Below are positions 7,652 to 16,689 of a stretch of DNA of 64,000 nucleotides, in pieces. The DNA comes from Candidatus Poribacteria bacterium (GTDB lineage: Bacteria; Poribacteria; WGA-4E; PCPOR2b), in NCBI GenBank assembly GCA_022822785.1, contig JAJEAL010000088.1, positions 47,231 through 111,230 on the forward strand, read 5' to 3'. The position numbers were made by a program, and so were the translations under genes. Under the pieces are notes generated by a model, which was not told the DNA's origin, made no database searches, and saw only the letters and a program-made list of their open reading frames with translations. Position 1 is the stretch's first letter, and each line of letters begins with the position of its first letter.

Positions 7652-8389
7652 ATGATTTGGATTGAAAATCTTTGGAAAAATTTTGAAAATAAAGAGGTTC
7701 TCACCGGTCTTGAATTGTACATCCCTCGTGGTGAGACATTGGTCATCATGGGGCGAAGTGGGTGTGGGAAAAGTGTGTTGCTCAAAATGATTACCGGATT
7801 GATGAAGCCGGATCAGGGGCAAATCTGGATTGATGGTGAAGATATCACGACGCTTACGCGGAAACCCTTGGATCGTACTCGTCAAAAGCTCGGTATGCTT
7901 TTCCAATCAGCTGCCCTTTTTGACTCGATGACTGTTGAGGAAAATGTTGGGTTTATGGTTGCTCAGCATACGAAACTCAGCAAACGTGAAATTGACGAAA
8001 TCGTTGCCGAAAAGCTACATTTAGTCCAACTTGATGGCACTCAGCATCTGAGACCGGCGGAACTCAGCGGGGGTATGCGAAAACGGGTCGGGCTCGCCCG
8101 CGCTATTGCCTACAACCCAGAGGTGATACTATATGATGAGCCGACAACCGGATTGGATCCGATTACAGCCTTAGAAATTAACCGACTCATACGTGACTTG
8201 CATCAGAAGCTCCAAGTAACTTCTGTTGTTGTGACACACGACATGGATAGCGCATTTTCAGTCGGGACAAGGATGGCAATGATACACCAAGGTCAGGTGA
8301 TTGCTCACGGAACCCCAGATGAAATTTGGAAGATTGATAACCCGGTTTTACAGCAATTTATCACTAATGAAAACCGTTATCAGAACTGA
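7652..8389 (+). CDS. mlaF: MlaF-family ABC transporter ATPase
   Basis: ATPase that powers the Mla lipid transporter. Walker A GRSGCGKSVLLKMI (~30-43), Q-loop LFQSAALFDSMTVEENVGF, ABC signature LSGGMRKRVGLARAIAYNPE, Walker B VILYDEPTTGLDPI and the switch histidine VVVTHDMDSAF are all present. The SGGMRKRVG signature is typical of the MlaF group. The start chosen is ATG 7652 (MIWIENLWKNFENKEVL), where homology begins; the frame extends upstream to TTG 7613. Neither has a strong ribosome-binding site. Lies between mlaE and mlaD. Confidence 0.92.
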   Translation: MIWIENLWKNFENKEVLTGLELYIPRGETLVIMGRSGCGKSVLLKMITGLMKPDQGQIWIDGEDITTLTRKPLDRTRQKLGMLFQSAALFDSMTVEENVGFMVAQHTKLSKREIDEIVAEKLHLVQLDGTQHLRPAELSGGMRKRVGLARAIAYNPEVILYDEPTTGLDPITALEINRLIRDLHQKLQVTSVVVTHDMDSAFSVGTRMAMIHQGQVIAHGTPDEIWKIDNPVLQQFITNENRYQN

Positions 8390-8410
8390 TGATGGTAGGT
8401 GAGGTGACTG

Positions 8411-9976
8411 ATGGGGGCATGGAGTGTGCAGCTCAAGGTGGGGCTTGTTGTCATCATTGGCATTGTTCTCCTTATTGTTCTGATAGTAAATGCCGCCAAC
8501 TCCCCGTGGAGCGTGAGTGGTGAGTTGTTACAGGTAAACTTTAATAATGCCGGAGATCTCCGCGTGGGTGCGAAGGTTCAACTTGCCGGTGTACAGGTCG
8601 GCAAAGTCACGAGCGTTGAACTGAATCAAGACGGCACCCGTGTTGAGGTTCAGATGCGTGTCAAGGACGCTTTTCAACGGCTGCGCCAAGGTTGTCAAGT
8701 CAAAGTGGGCATCATCGGCTTTGTCGGCGAAGCGTATATTCATTTAACGAATGGTCCCGTTGGGAATCCAAACTTGAAACCGGTGGACCTTCCGCTGACG
8801 GGGAAAGATTCGATTGACCTTTCGGAACTCGCTACCCGAGGAGATTATATTGTTAGGCAGGGCACACAATTTCTTGAATCAGCAAACCAGCTTCTAGGAG
8901 CGAATCAAGAGAACATTAGCACAGGTATTGTCGAAATGAAAGCGCTTATTGAGCAAACCAACCGCGCTTTAACCGATATAGTTGAAGTTGTGGATGCAAC
9001 CGCCCAAAACCTAAATCGTATTGCACAGGAGAACGATTTTCGCTTGGGTCAAACCTATAAACGGTTCGACCGTCTGATGGACAGATTAGAAAGTGATGCT
9101 TTACTAATCAGCAGCCAGATTGGCGATATTAATCGAACGGTGCTTGAGTTGGTGGATCGTAACTCTTCCCCTGTGGAACAGATGGTCACTGATTTACAAA
9201 TGGGTGCTACGAATTTTCGTCAGCTGTCTGAGGAGTTAGATCAAGATCTCGCTGAATTAACATCGGGGCTTTCGGATTTGATTGCACAAAGCCGGGGGGT
9301 TATTGAAACTGAAACGCCTAAAGTCGACCAACTGCTTGAAAACCTTACTGATGCAACCCAAGAATTGGATGGGCTGCGTGATAATGTGAACCAACTGCTT
9401 CATACCGTGCAGCATGGGGAAGGCAGCATCGCTCAGTTGTTGAATAAACCGGACACGCTCAATGAAATGCGAAATACAATGAAAACGGTCAACGAAACAC
9501 TGATCGGATTTCAAGATTTATCTCGGTTGTTGGATCAGGGATCGGAGCAATTCAAGATACCTGTATTCGGTTGGGATTACGAACTCAGATATTTAAGCCT
9601 TGAAGAAAGCCTGCACAACGAGTTAGGTGTTTTGCTAATTGCCTCGGATAGGCAGCGATACCGACTCGGTTTAGGAACGCGTGAAGAGGAGATAAAGCTG
9701 GACTTCCAGTACGGTTATGACTTCACAAACAATCTGCGAGGTCGCGTTGGGTTCATGCGATCTAACGTTGGTGTGGGATTTGACGTGTGGCTGCTCTCTC
9801 GGAAACTTGGTATTAGCTTGGAAGGCACACATCTGACCAGCAAAAGTCCAGAACTCGGTACAGAAGTGGCGTGGCGGTTTTTTCGGAATGGACAGATTAT
9901 TATTGGCGCAGAAGATCTAATATCGGGTAATATCCGCTATACAGCAGGGCTTCGGTTTTTGTCGAAAAACTGGTAA
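8411..9976 (+). CDS. mlaD: MCE-domain protein MlaD with long helix and putative C-terminal beta-barrel
   Basis: Substrate-binding MCE subunit of the Mla lipid transporter. One N-terminal membrane anchor (VGLVVIIGIVLLIVLIV, ~10-27) is followed by one MCE domain (~36-120; NNAGDLRVGAKVQLAGVQVG). Residues ~140-370 are predicted helical or coiled-coil (repeated EQTNRALTDIVEV-type heptads and QLLENLTDATQELDGLRDN). From ~381 to the end, sequence alternates hydrophobic and polar residues with frequent glycine and aromatics (KLDFQYGYDFTNNLRGRVGF, GISLEGTHLTS, YTAGLRFLSKNW) and ends in tryptophan, as outer-membrane beta-strands do. At 521 residues it is far longer than E. coli MlaD (~180). A similar MCE-helix-barrel MlaD is known from the diderm Firmicute Veillonella. 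The barrel call is inference. Confidence 0.85.
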   Translation: MGAWSVQLKVGLVVIIGIVLLIVLIVNAANSPWSVSGELLQVNFNNAGDLRVGAKVQLAGVQVGKVTSVELNQDGTRVEVQMRVKDAFQRLRQGCQVKVGIIGFVGEAYIHLTNGPVGNPNLKPVDLPLTGKDSIDLSELATRGDYIVRQGTQFLESANQLLGANQENISTGIVEMKALIEQTNRALTDIVEVVDATAQNLNRIAQENDFRLGQTYKRFDRLMDRLESDALLISSQIGDINRTVLELVDRNSSPVEQMVTDLQMGATNFRQLSEELDQDLAELTSGLSDLIAQSRGVIETETPKVDQLLENLTDATQELDGLRDNVNQLLHTVQHGEGSIAQLLNKPDTLNEMRNTMKTVNETLIGFQDLSRLLDQGSEQFKIPVFGWDYELRYLSLEESLHNELGVLLIASDRQRYRLGLGTREEEIKLDFQYGYDFTNNLRGRVGFMRSNVGVGFDVWLLSRKLGISLEGTHLTSKSPELGTEVAWRFFRNGQIIIGAEDLISGNIRYTAGLRFLSKNW

Positions 9977-10001
9977 GCTAGCTTAGAGGTTGGGACGTCA
10001 A

Positions 10002-11360
10002 ATGGCAAAAGCGAGTCGTCAATTTGTTTGTCAGGAATGTGGTCACTCCTCGATCAGATGGCTTGGTCGCTGTCCAGGTTGTGAGGAGTGGAACACTTTC
10101 GTTGAGGAGATTGAGGAAGCGAGTACCACTCATCCTCGGCTCATAGCACAGCCGGCGAGCGATCCGGCGCCTATCACACGGGTTGCTGCGAGTGAATCAG
10201 ACCGGCACCTGACAGGAATTAGTGAATTTGATCGAGTCCTCGGTGGCGGCGTTGTGCCGGGATCTGTCGTGTTAATCGGTGGCGATCCGGGAATTGGCAA
10301 ATCGACGATACTGTTACAAGCAAGTGATGCACTGAGTCGCAGTTATGGACAAGTACTGTATGTATCGGGTGAAGAGTCTGTTGCCCAAACAAAGCTGCGA
10401 GCAAACCGGCTCGGTATCACTTCGGATCAGCTATACGTCCTGTGTGAAAATAGCTTGGAACAGATTGAATCCCATATTACACAGCTCAACCCTTGTTTGG
10501 TTGTTATCGATTCGATTCAAGCAGTTCACCTTTCCGGATTACAATCGGCGCCGGGTAGTGTAGCGCAGGTTCGTGAAAGCGCAGCACACTTATTGGTTAT
10601 CGCTAAAAGTAAAAATATCCCGATCATCCTCGTTGGACATGTGACCAAAGAAGGTTCTCTGGCGGGTCCCCGTGTATTAGAACATATGGTTGATACAGTC
10701 CTCTATTTTGAGGGTGAGAGTCAGCATATTTACCGTGTTCTGCGTGCCGTAAAGAACCGATTTGGCTCGACTAACGAGATTGGCATTTTTGAGATGCTAA
10801 GCCAAGGTCTTGTTGAGGTCAAAAATCCATCGGCGTTGTTTATTAGTGAACGCCAGGAGAATACCTCCGGATCCGTTGTGGTATCGAGTATGGAGGGCAC
10901 CCGTCCATTGCTATTAGAGCTTCAAGCCTTGGTTTCTCCGTCAAGCTTCGGTTTTCCCCGCAATACGACAGCGGGGGTAGATCGCCAGCGGATAGCCTTA
11001 TTGATAGCGGTACTACAGAAACGGGTTGGACTTGACATCGGTGATGCGGATGTATTTGTCAATATTACAGGTGGGATGCGCGCGGATGAGCCAGGTATTG
11101 ACTTGGGTACAGCGATAGCGATAACGTCGAGCCACCGAGATATCGCTATCGATCCGCGGACTATAGTGATTGGGGAGGTCGGTCTGGGCGGGGAGGTCCG
11201 TGCTGTTGCCCATATTGATAAACGGTTAATAGAGGCGGCAAAGTTAGGTTTTAATCGTGCAATTTTCCCTGAGTCTAATCGTAAGGGCTTAGAATTGAAG
11301 GAAGATATTGACTTGGTTGGTGTCAAAGACCTTTACGGTGCACTAGGTGCACTACTCTGA
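10002..11360 (+). CDS. radA: DNA repair protein RadA/Sms
   Basis: RecA-related ATPase that promotes branch migration in recombination and natural transformation. A C4 zinc finger is at the N-terminus (C10, C13, C24, C27 in FVCQECGHSSIRWLGRCPGC). Walker A GGDPGIGKST is at ~93-102, and the RadA-specific KNRFG motif lies in AVKNRFGSTNEIGIFEM. A Lon-protease-like domain fills the last ~180 residues (GGMRADEPGIDLGTAIAITS, GEVGLGGEVRAV). The start is set at ATG 10002, where the family begins; a TTG at 9990 is in frame. dprA, another transformation/recombination gene, lies downstream on the same strand. Confidence 0.95.
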   Translation: MAKASRQFVCQECGHSSIRWLGRCPGCEEWNTFVEEIEEASTTHPRLIAQPASDPAPITRVAASESDRHLTGISEFDRVLGGGVVPGSVVLIGGDPGIGKSTILLQASDALSRSYGQVLYVSGEESVAQTKLRANRLGITSDQLYVLCENSLEQIESHITQLNPCLVVIDSIQAVHLSGLQSAPGSVAQVRESAAHLLVIAKSKNIPIILVGHVTKEGSLAGPRVLEHMVDTVLYFEGESQHIYRVLRAVKNRFGSTNEIGIFEMLSQGLVEVKNPSALFISERQENTSGSVVVSSMEGTRPLLLELQALVSPSSFGFPRNTTAGVDRQRIALLIAVLQKRVGLDIGDADVFVNITGGMRADEPGIDLGTAIAITSSHRDIAIDPRTIVIGEVGLGGEVRAVAHIDKRLIEAAKLGFNRAIFPESNRKGLELKEDIDLVGVKDLYGALGALL

Positions 11361-11480
11361 ATATATGCTTATTATACCCATGGAAGACGTGAAAACGAGA
11401 TAACGGGAAAAGGAGATAAGGAGAAAAATAATCCTGTTTTGTTCTTTAATTCCCGATTCCGTTGTGTAATCCCAGTTTCC

Positions 11481-11514
11481 GATGTGCTAAGGCTTGGTAT
11501 AAGCCAAACACATC
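11481..11514. repeat. Hairpin in the radA/PIN-TRAM gap
   Basis: GATGTG (11481-11486) pairs with CACATC (11509-11514), and GGCTT (11491-11495) pairs with AAGCC (11501-11505). It has no T-run, so it is not a classical terminator. It may be an RNA-processing hairpin or a decayed repeat between radA and the next gene. Confidence 0.4.
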
Positions 11515-11571
11515 GTGGATTCTTGGTGAAACCAAAACCTGAACATTCTTAAATCCCGATTAAGAAAGGGG

Positions 11572-12621
11572 GTGGCTCGGGTGCAAATTTGGATTATCCG
11601 TATCGCTTTTACGTTGTTTGGTGGAGCGTTGGGGTTTATCATTAGCGATTTAACAGGAGGTGTTATCGGTTTTTTTGTTACTGTCATTTTGGTAGGTATT
11701 GAGTCGTCAATCTCGCGCCCATTACTGCGCGATTTGTTTGCGTGCTTCGCTGGACTGACGTTCGGGTTAATTGTAGCTGGTCTTATTATTTATATCATTC
11801 GAACAACGACTGGCGCGATTCTCCCGGAGGTAACAGCAGGCATTGTTCTGTCATGTGGTTATGTGGGGACAATGATTGTTTATCGCAGGCGAGATGCTTT
11901 TGCGCTGTTTTCACTCACAACGCACGGCTTACAATCGAAGTCTCCAACGATTAAAATCCTGGATACTAGCGTTATTATTGATGGGCGTATTCTGGATATT
12001 TGCCAAACTGGATTTATTGATGGCATGTTTGTGATTCCCCGGTTTGTTTTAAATGAGTTGCAACATATCGCTGATTCTTCCGATCTGCTTCGTCGTAACA
12101 AGGGACGGCGCGGTTTCGAGATTTTGCGATTAATGCAAAACAATCCTGATATTGATGTTGAGGTGACCGAAGAGGATTTTCCGGAGGTGCCGGAGGTGGA
12201 TGCCAAGTTGATCCATCTTGCTCAAGAAATTGGGGCGAAAATCATTACCAACGATTTTAACCTGAATAAAGTTGCTGAACTTCAGGGGGTCACGGTACTT
12301 AACATCAACGAACTTGCGAATTCGGTTCGTCCGGTTGTCGTCGCTGGTGAGGTTATTCAAGTGCGTGTTCTCCGTGAGGGCAAAGAACCGAACCAGGGAG
12401 TTGGTTATCTTGATGATGGGACAATGGTCATCGTTGAATACGGCAGGCAGTATGTTGGCCAGACAATTGATGCGATTGTTACCCAAACATTGCAAACAAC
12501 CGCTGGTCGGATGATTTTTACGCGTACGAAGACTGATGAGATGGATAGTGATGAACCAGAGGACGTGCGTTCTTATTCCCGCAGCTGGCCGCGGAAGCCG
12601 AATGGGGCGTCATCGTACTAA
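11572..12621 (+). CDS. PIN/TRAM-domain membrane protein (YacL-like)
   Basis: Three to four hydrophobic segments occupy residues ~5-110. A PIN nuclease-fold domain follows (ILDTSVIIDGRILDICQTGF, ~129 on) with acidic residues D131, D138 and later IITNDFNLNK. A C-terminal TRAM RNA-binding domain is at ~270-330 (RVLREGKEPNQGVGYLDDGT, VEYGRQYVGQTIDAIV). This is the YacL architecture, often found beside ispD in Firmicutes and others. Substrate RNA is not established for the family. The start is GTG at 11572 after AAAGGGG, or GTG 11581. The last ~25 codons overlap the start of ispD in another frame. Confidence 0.88.
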   Translation: MARVQIWIIRIAFTLFGGALGFIISDLTGGVIGFFVTVILVGIESSISRPLLRDLFACFAGLTFGLIVAGLIIYIIRTTTGAILPEVTAGIVLSCGYVGTMIVYRRRDAFALFSLTTHGLQSKSPTIKILDTSVIIDGRILDICQTGFIDGMFVIPRFVLNELQHIADSSDLLRRNKGRRGFEILRLMQNNPDIDVEVTEEDFPEVPEVDAKLIHLAQEIGAKIITNDFNLNKVAELQGVTVLNINELANSVRPVVVAGEVIQVRVLREGKEPNQGVGYLDDGTMVIVEYGRQYVGQTIDAIVTQTLQTTAGRMIFTRTKTDEMDSDEPEDVRSYSRSWPRKPNGASSY

Positions 12622-13261
12622 AAAGCCGTATCTGGAGCTTTTTGACAAACCGATTCTCGCACACACCCTCGGCGCCTTCGATCAAAATAGTGTCGTGGAT
12701 ACAATTTTTGTGATTGTTGATGGACCGGATTTCGACACTTGCCGATCGGCTGTCATTGAGCCGTACAACTTCCAAAAGGTTGCTAGTCTTGTTCCTGGCG
12801 GCGTGACACGCCAAGATTCTGTCTTCAACGGATTGAAGGTTCTCCCGGACGATACGGATTTCGTGGTTGTCCATGACGGTGTTCGTCCGTTTGTGACGGA
12901 TGAGATGATTTTTACCTGTATCGAAGCGGCGTCGGATTGGGGGGCGGCAGTCGTCGCGGTCCCTGTCAAGGATACCATTAAAGTTGCCGATAGCGACGGG
13001 TTTGTCGTTGACACGCCGGATCGAAGTCAACTGTGGACGATACAGACGCCGCAGGTATTCCGGAAGAATTTGCTGCTAGAAGCCCATCGCTACGCGCGGC
13101 GCAAACAGATGCAGCTAACCGATGATGCAGCGTTGGTTGAGCAACTGGGGCTTAAAGTAAAGTGCGTTATGGGAAGCTATAGCAATCTGAAGATTACTAC
13201 CCCGGAGGATTTGGTTGTCGCTGAAGCGTTGATGCGTAAAACGGAGAAAATTCAGGCATAG
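12551..13261 (+). CDS. ispD: 2-C-methyl-D-erythritol 4-phosphate cytidylyltransferase
   Basis: MEP-pathway enzyme that attaches CMP from CTP to MEP. The nucleotide-binding loop VLIPAAGRGSRMG with RTKKPYLEL is near the N-terminus; VHDGVRPFVTDEMI and the C-terminal TDDAALVEQLGLKVKCVMGS are family motifs. About 236 residues is normal. The start is ATG 12551 (MNQRTCVLIPAAG) or ATG 12536. Either way the gene begins inside the 3' end of the PIN/TRAM gene, a 71-86 base out-of-phase overlap, so translation is probably coupled. ispF follows 27 bases later. Confidence 0.94.
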   Translation: MNQRTCVLIPAAGRGSRMGRHRTKKPYLELFDKPILAHTLGAFDQNSVVDTIFVIVDGPDFDTCRSAVIEPYNFQKVASLVPGGVTRQDSVFNGLKVLPDDTDFVVVHDGVRPFVTDEMIFTCIEAASDWGAAVVAVPVKDTIKVADSDGFVVDTPDRSQLWTIQTPQVFRKNLLLEAHRYARRKQMQLTDDAALVEQLGLKVKCVMGSYSNLKITTPEDLVVAEALMRKTEKIQA

Positions 13262-13288
13262 TAGACATTGATAGGTCTATAGACCACC

Positions 13289-13762
13289 ATGCGTGTAGGA
13301 ATTGGTTACGATGTTCACCGATTGGGGGAAAATCGTAAATTGATACTCGGCGGTGTGACAATCCCATATAAGTTGGGGCTGGTTGGGCATTCCGATGCGG
13401 ATGTATTGACCCATGCGATCTGCGATGCGCTGCTAGGTGCAGCGGGTCTAGGTGACATTGGTCAGCATTTTCCCGATACGGATGCGGCGTATGCCGGAAT
13501 TGATAGCCTAATCTTACTCGGTAAGGTGAGGCTATTAATTTCTGCAGATTACGCGGTTCAGAACGTGGATAGCACGGTGATTATGCAGCGTCCAAAACTG
13601 GCGCCTTACATCCCTGCTATGCGTCAGCGTCTTGCTGAGACGCTAGATATTTCGAGTAATCGGGTTAATGTCAAAGCGACAACATCGGAAGGGCTCGGTT
13701 TCATTGGTGAAGGCAAAGCTGTTGCCGCTGAAGCCGTTGTTTGTCTCGCCGAATTAATGTAG
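13289..13762 (+). CDS. ispF: 2-C-methyl-D-erythritol 2,4-cyclodiphosphate synthase
   Basis: MEP-pathway enzyme that cyclises CDP-ME-2-phosphate. The start [20 protein letters not shown] holds the zinc ligands D8 and H10, and [20 protein letters not shown] holds the third. The C-terminal [20 protein letters not shown] is the family signature. 157 residues is standard. Together with ispD it forms the usual ispDF pair, and ispH lies at the window start, so three MEP genes are present. The frame of cysS overlaps its 3' end, but the true cysS start is downstream. Confidence 0.96.
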   Translation: MRVGIGYDVHRLGENRKLILGGVTIPYKLGLVGHSDADVLTHAICDALLGAAGLGDIGQHFPDTDAAYAGIDSLILLGKVRLLISADYAVQNVDSTVIMQRPKLAPYIPAMRQRLAETLDISSNRVNVKATTSEGLGFIGEGKAVAAEAVVCLAELM

Positions 13763-13881
13763 GTAAAGGTTTTAGCGCCCGATTTCGTTGCGTTCCTGAT
13801 AAATCAGGACTCAGAAGCGTTGCGGTGCTTACGGAATCGTGGATGCCGATTGGATCGGCACCTAAATTAGAAAGAAAGCTG

Positions 13882-15342
13882 ATGGCATTAAAGATTTATA
13901 ACTCCCTCACAAGGCAGTTGGAAGAGTTTGTGCCGTTACATGAGGGAGAAGTTCTAATGTACAGTTGTGGGCCGACTGTCTACGATTACTTTCATATCGG
14001 TAACGCTCGCACGTTTCTAATTTCCGATATTGTTCGTCGTTATCTCGAATATAAGGGTTACGCCGTCACATTAGTTCAAAATCTGACAGATATTGATGAT
14101 AAGATTATCAATCGCGCAAATGAACAAGGGATTGATACCTCTCGCTTGGCACAGAAGTATGTTGATGCGTACTTTGAGGATTCAAGCAGGTTAGGTATCC
14201 GTGCGGCTGATGTTCATCCGAGGGCGACTGAGCATATTGCGGAGATAATCGCTCTAATTCAGACGTTGATCGACAAGCAGGCGGCTTATGAGATTGATGG
14301 AGATGTATATTACCGAGTCAACCACTTTGCGGAGTATGGAAAGTTGTCTCATCGCAAGCCGGAAGATTTACTTGCTGGTGCTCGTGTTGAGATTGATGAA
14401 CGCAAGGAGGATGCGCGGGATTTCGATCTCTGGAAAAAGTCCAAGGCAGAGGAACCGTGGTGGGATAGCCCTTGGGGTAAAGGCAGACCGGGTTGGCATA
14501 TTGAGTGTTCTGCTATGGCGATGAAACACCTCGGTGAAACGATTGATATTCACGCTGGTGGGCATGACCTGCTATTCCCTCACCATGAAAATGAGATTGC
14601 TCAAAGCGAAGTGGCGACGGGCAAAACGTTTGCCCGATACTGGCTACACGTTGCGTTCTTGCAGATTGATGGTCGACGGATGGGCAAGTCAGAAAGCAAT
14701 TTTATCTTTGTCCACGATGCGGTAGAGCAATATGCGCCCGAAGCGATTCGCCATTTTCTGATTTCCGCACAGTATCGCCATCCGTTAGATTATAACCCGA
14801 CGAGCTTGAGTGAATCGAGCAGTGCTGTTCGACGGTTGAGTAACTGTATTGACGCCCTAGGACCGTATCGAGACGTGGAGGAGGATACATCTGCAGAGCT
14901 GAATGATGCCGACGCCGCTAGCTTGCGTGACGGCCTTGATACGATGCGTCAAAATTTTGAATCGACGATGGATGACGATTTCAATACCGCTGGTGCGTTA
15001 GGCGCAATTTTTAAGTTCGTCGGTGAAGTGAATCAGTTTCTTGCTGCGACCGGAGACCAGTCTTCAGACGTGGGACGGAGTGTCCTAAGTCAAGCGTATA
15101 ACAGTTTGGTTGAGGTGTGTGGTGTGCTTGGCATATATGCCGAGGAGGAAGGTGCTAGCGATGAACACGCAGCCTTGACGGAGGCGCTAATGACTCTCAT
15201 TCTGGAGGTGCGTCAGGATGCGAGACAGCGTAAAGATTGGGCAACGGCGGATAAAATTCGAGATCAGTTAGACGCGCTAAATGTTGAACTTCAAGATAGT
15301 CGAACGGGGACAACTTGGCGGATTATCAAAGGTGGTCGCTAG
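13882..15342 (+). CDS. cysS: Cysteinyl-tRNA synthetase
   Basis: Class I aminoacyl-tRNA synthetase that charges tRNA-Cys. The start at ATG 13882 (MALKIYNSLTRQLEEFVPLH) is chosen because homology begins there; the open frame extends 47 codons upstream into ispF without family similarity. Zinc ligands are C29 in MYSCGPTVY, the cysteine in HIECSAMAM and the His of HAGGHDLLFPHHENE. The HIGH motif is FHIGNART (~38). The KMSKS motif appears as RMGKSESN, a tolerated variant. The C-terminal helical domain (DMRQDARQRKDWATADKIRD-like) is complete. It is followed by lipoprotein genes on the same strand. Confidence 0.95.
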   Translation: MALKIYNSLTRQLEEFVPLHEGEVLMYSCGPTVYDYFHIGNARTFLISDIVRRYLEYKGYAVTLVQNLTDIDDKIINRANEQGIDTSRLAQKYVDAYFEDSSRLGIRAADVHPRATEHIAEIIALIQTLIDKQAAYEIDGDVYYRVNHFAEYGKLSHRKPEDLLAGARVEIDERKEDARDFDLWKKSKAEEPWWDSPWGKGRPGWHIECSAMAMKHLGETIDIHAGGHDLLFPHHENEIAQSEVATGKTFARYWLHVAFLQIDGRRMGKSESNFIFVHDAVEQYAPEAIRHFLISAQYRHPLDYNPTSLSESSSAVRRLSNCIDALGPYRDVEEDTSAELNDADAASLRDGLDTMRQNFESTMDDDFNTAGALGAIFKFVGEVNQFLAATGDQSSDVGRSVLSQAYNSLVEVCGVLGIYAEEEGASDEHAALTEALMTLILEVRQDARQRKDWATADKIRDQLDALNVELQDSRTGTTWRIIKGGR

Positions 15343-15380
15343 GTAAACCGGGCGGTAACTTGCGCGCGAGGGAGGTAATG

Positions 15381-15998
15381 ATGAGTCGCGGTTTGTGGTT
15401 ATTGTTCATCTGCTTTTATTGGTTATCTTTGTTTGGTTGTGGCATTGTAGCGAAACAGGAGTGGAGCGAAAATTACGCCTTGATGGATGGCGTCAGCGCG
15501 ACACACTCTCGGATGATTGACGGCAACATCCGGACCTTTGGTGAAACAGCATTCCGTGAAGGCTCACAAGACTCCTACGGTCCCGCGCCGAGCTCCCAGG
15601 CAGTTGTCATGTTTCCTGAAAGAAAGATGATTCGCCGGGTGGTGATTCATTCGGATAACTTGAAGAAGTTCACCGTATATGCGGATAAGGGAACTGAGGA
15701 TTGGGAGATTATCAAAGAGGTCAATAATGTCAAATCTAGCCCAATCGATCTGTTTGTGAATGCGACGTTTCCGACCGACAAAATCCGCATCCGCGTGCTA
15801 GGGACAACTGACGATGCAGCGCTGCGCCGGGGTCAACGGAGACAGAATTTTTGGGCAAGTAGTAATCGCCGTGCACCTGCCAAGATTTACGAAATTGAGC
15901 TATACGGCTATCAAGCAGCAACAGTTGCAGGTGCAGATGCAGAAGACACAGAAGATCAGCGCGAGGCGGAATTAGATCAGCTGTTGAAGTTAGATTAA
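15381..15998 (+). CDS. Discoidin-like lipoprotein (tandem paralogue 1)
   Basis: The start is the second of two adjacent ATGs, four bases after GGAGGT. The signal peptide SRGLWLLFICFYWLSLFGCG ends in a lipobox (LFGC), so it is probably a lipoprotein. The mature part has a beta-sandwich look: IDGNIRTFGETAFREGSQD, KMIRRVVIHSDNLKKFTVYA, then TDKIRIRVLGTTDD, as in F5/8 type C-like modules in which an opening VIDGN motif is followed by a binding face. The C-terminus is acidic (EDTEDQREAELDQLLKLD). Function unknown. It lies immediately after cysS and before a related gene at 16078, sharing the phrase pattern IRRVVI..D...F.V.A....WE.IK.V.N. Confidence 0.65.
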   Translation: MSRGLWLLFICFYWLSLFGCGIVAKQEWSENYALMDGVSATHSRMIDGNIRTFGETAFREGSQDSYGPAPSSQAVVMFPERKMIRRVVIHSDNLKKFTVYADKGTEDWEIIKEVNNVKSSPIDLFVNATFPTDKIRIRVLGTTDDAALRRGQRRQNFWASSNRRAPAKIYEIELYGYQAATVAGADAEDTEDQREAELDQLLKLD

Positions 15999-16077
15999 TA
16001 TGGGAGTGAAACGTGATGGGTGGATTATCACGTCTCACGTGCAACGCTTTACTTATTAAAAATAGAGGAGGCAAGAT

Positions 16078-16677
16078 ATGCGCTTTGCAGTACTAACTTG
16101 TTTAATGCTAGGTTTGGTTTCTATGCTGGGGTGTTTGGGACCTAGTGGTCCTGAGATTCAGTGGAGTCGGAACATCGCTCCATTTGCGGAATGTCAGGAT
16201 CCAAAACTGAATGACGATAACACATTCTCTGTTGGGGAGACCTCAAGACTCATTATTGAGAAAACGACTCGCCTAACCCGGGAAGATCAAGAAGAAGAGG
16301 AGAACTTTACGCAGGCAACCTTGAAATGGGCAAAACCGCAGCCTATTCAGCGGATCGTTGTGATAGCGGATAAAGGTAAGCTTGAATTTTTTGAAGTCCA
16401 AGTTACAGATGAAGCTGGAGAGTGGAAAACGATTAAGGCTGTCAAGAATCACTTTCGGGATGAGTATAAGCTCCAGCTGCCGGAACCCGTTCATGCTCAA
16501 GGCTTGCGTTTGAAGGTTCCGAAGAAATGGGAATCCCGGCGTGTGGGCGGGCAGAAACGCAGCACGAGAGGCGAGGGTGGCGCGGAGGTTGACATCTTTA
16601 AGCCGATCCGTGATATTCAAGTCTTCTATGCTTTGCCTCCCGAAGAGATGACAGCAGAGCCGGCAACAGGTCAGTAA
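16078..16677 (+). CDS. Discoidin-like lipoprotein (tandem paralogue 2)
   Basis: The signal peptide RFAVLTCLMLGLVSMLGC carries a lipobox (SMLGC), with GGAGGC 6 bases before the ATG. The mature part, with QPIQRIVVIADKGKLEFFEV, EWKTIKAVKNHFRDEYKLQL and VHAQGLRLKVPKKW, follows the same beta-sandwich pattern as the preceding gene, so the two look like diverged tandem copies. A basic, glycine-rich insert (RRVGGQKRSTRGEGG) precedes the last strand. Function unknown; surface binding is a family-level guess. dprA follows after 12 bases. Confidence 0.62.
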   Translation: MRFAVLTCLMLGLVSMLGCLGPSGPEIQWSRNIAPFAECQDPKLNDDNTFSVGETSRLIIEKTTRLTREDQEEEENFTQATLKWAKPQPIQRIVVIADKGKLEFFEVQVTDEAGEWKTIKAVKNHFRDEYKLQLPEPVHAQGLRLKVPKKWESRRVGGQKRSTRGEGGAEVDIFKPIRDIQVFYALPPEEMTAEPATGQ

Positions 16678-16689
16678 GATTGGCAGATT

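Noticed and set aside
13741..13881. N-terminal 47-codon extension of CysS
   Set aside because: No CysS homology; the family starts at ATG 13882.
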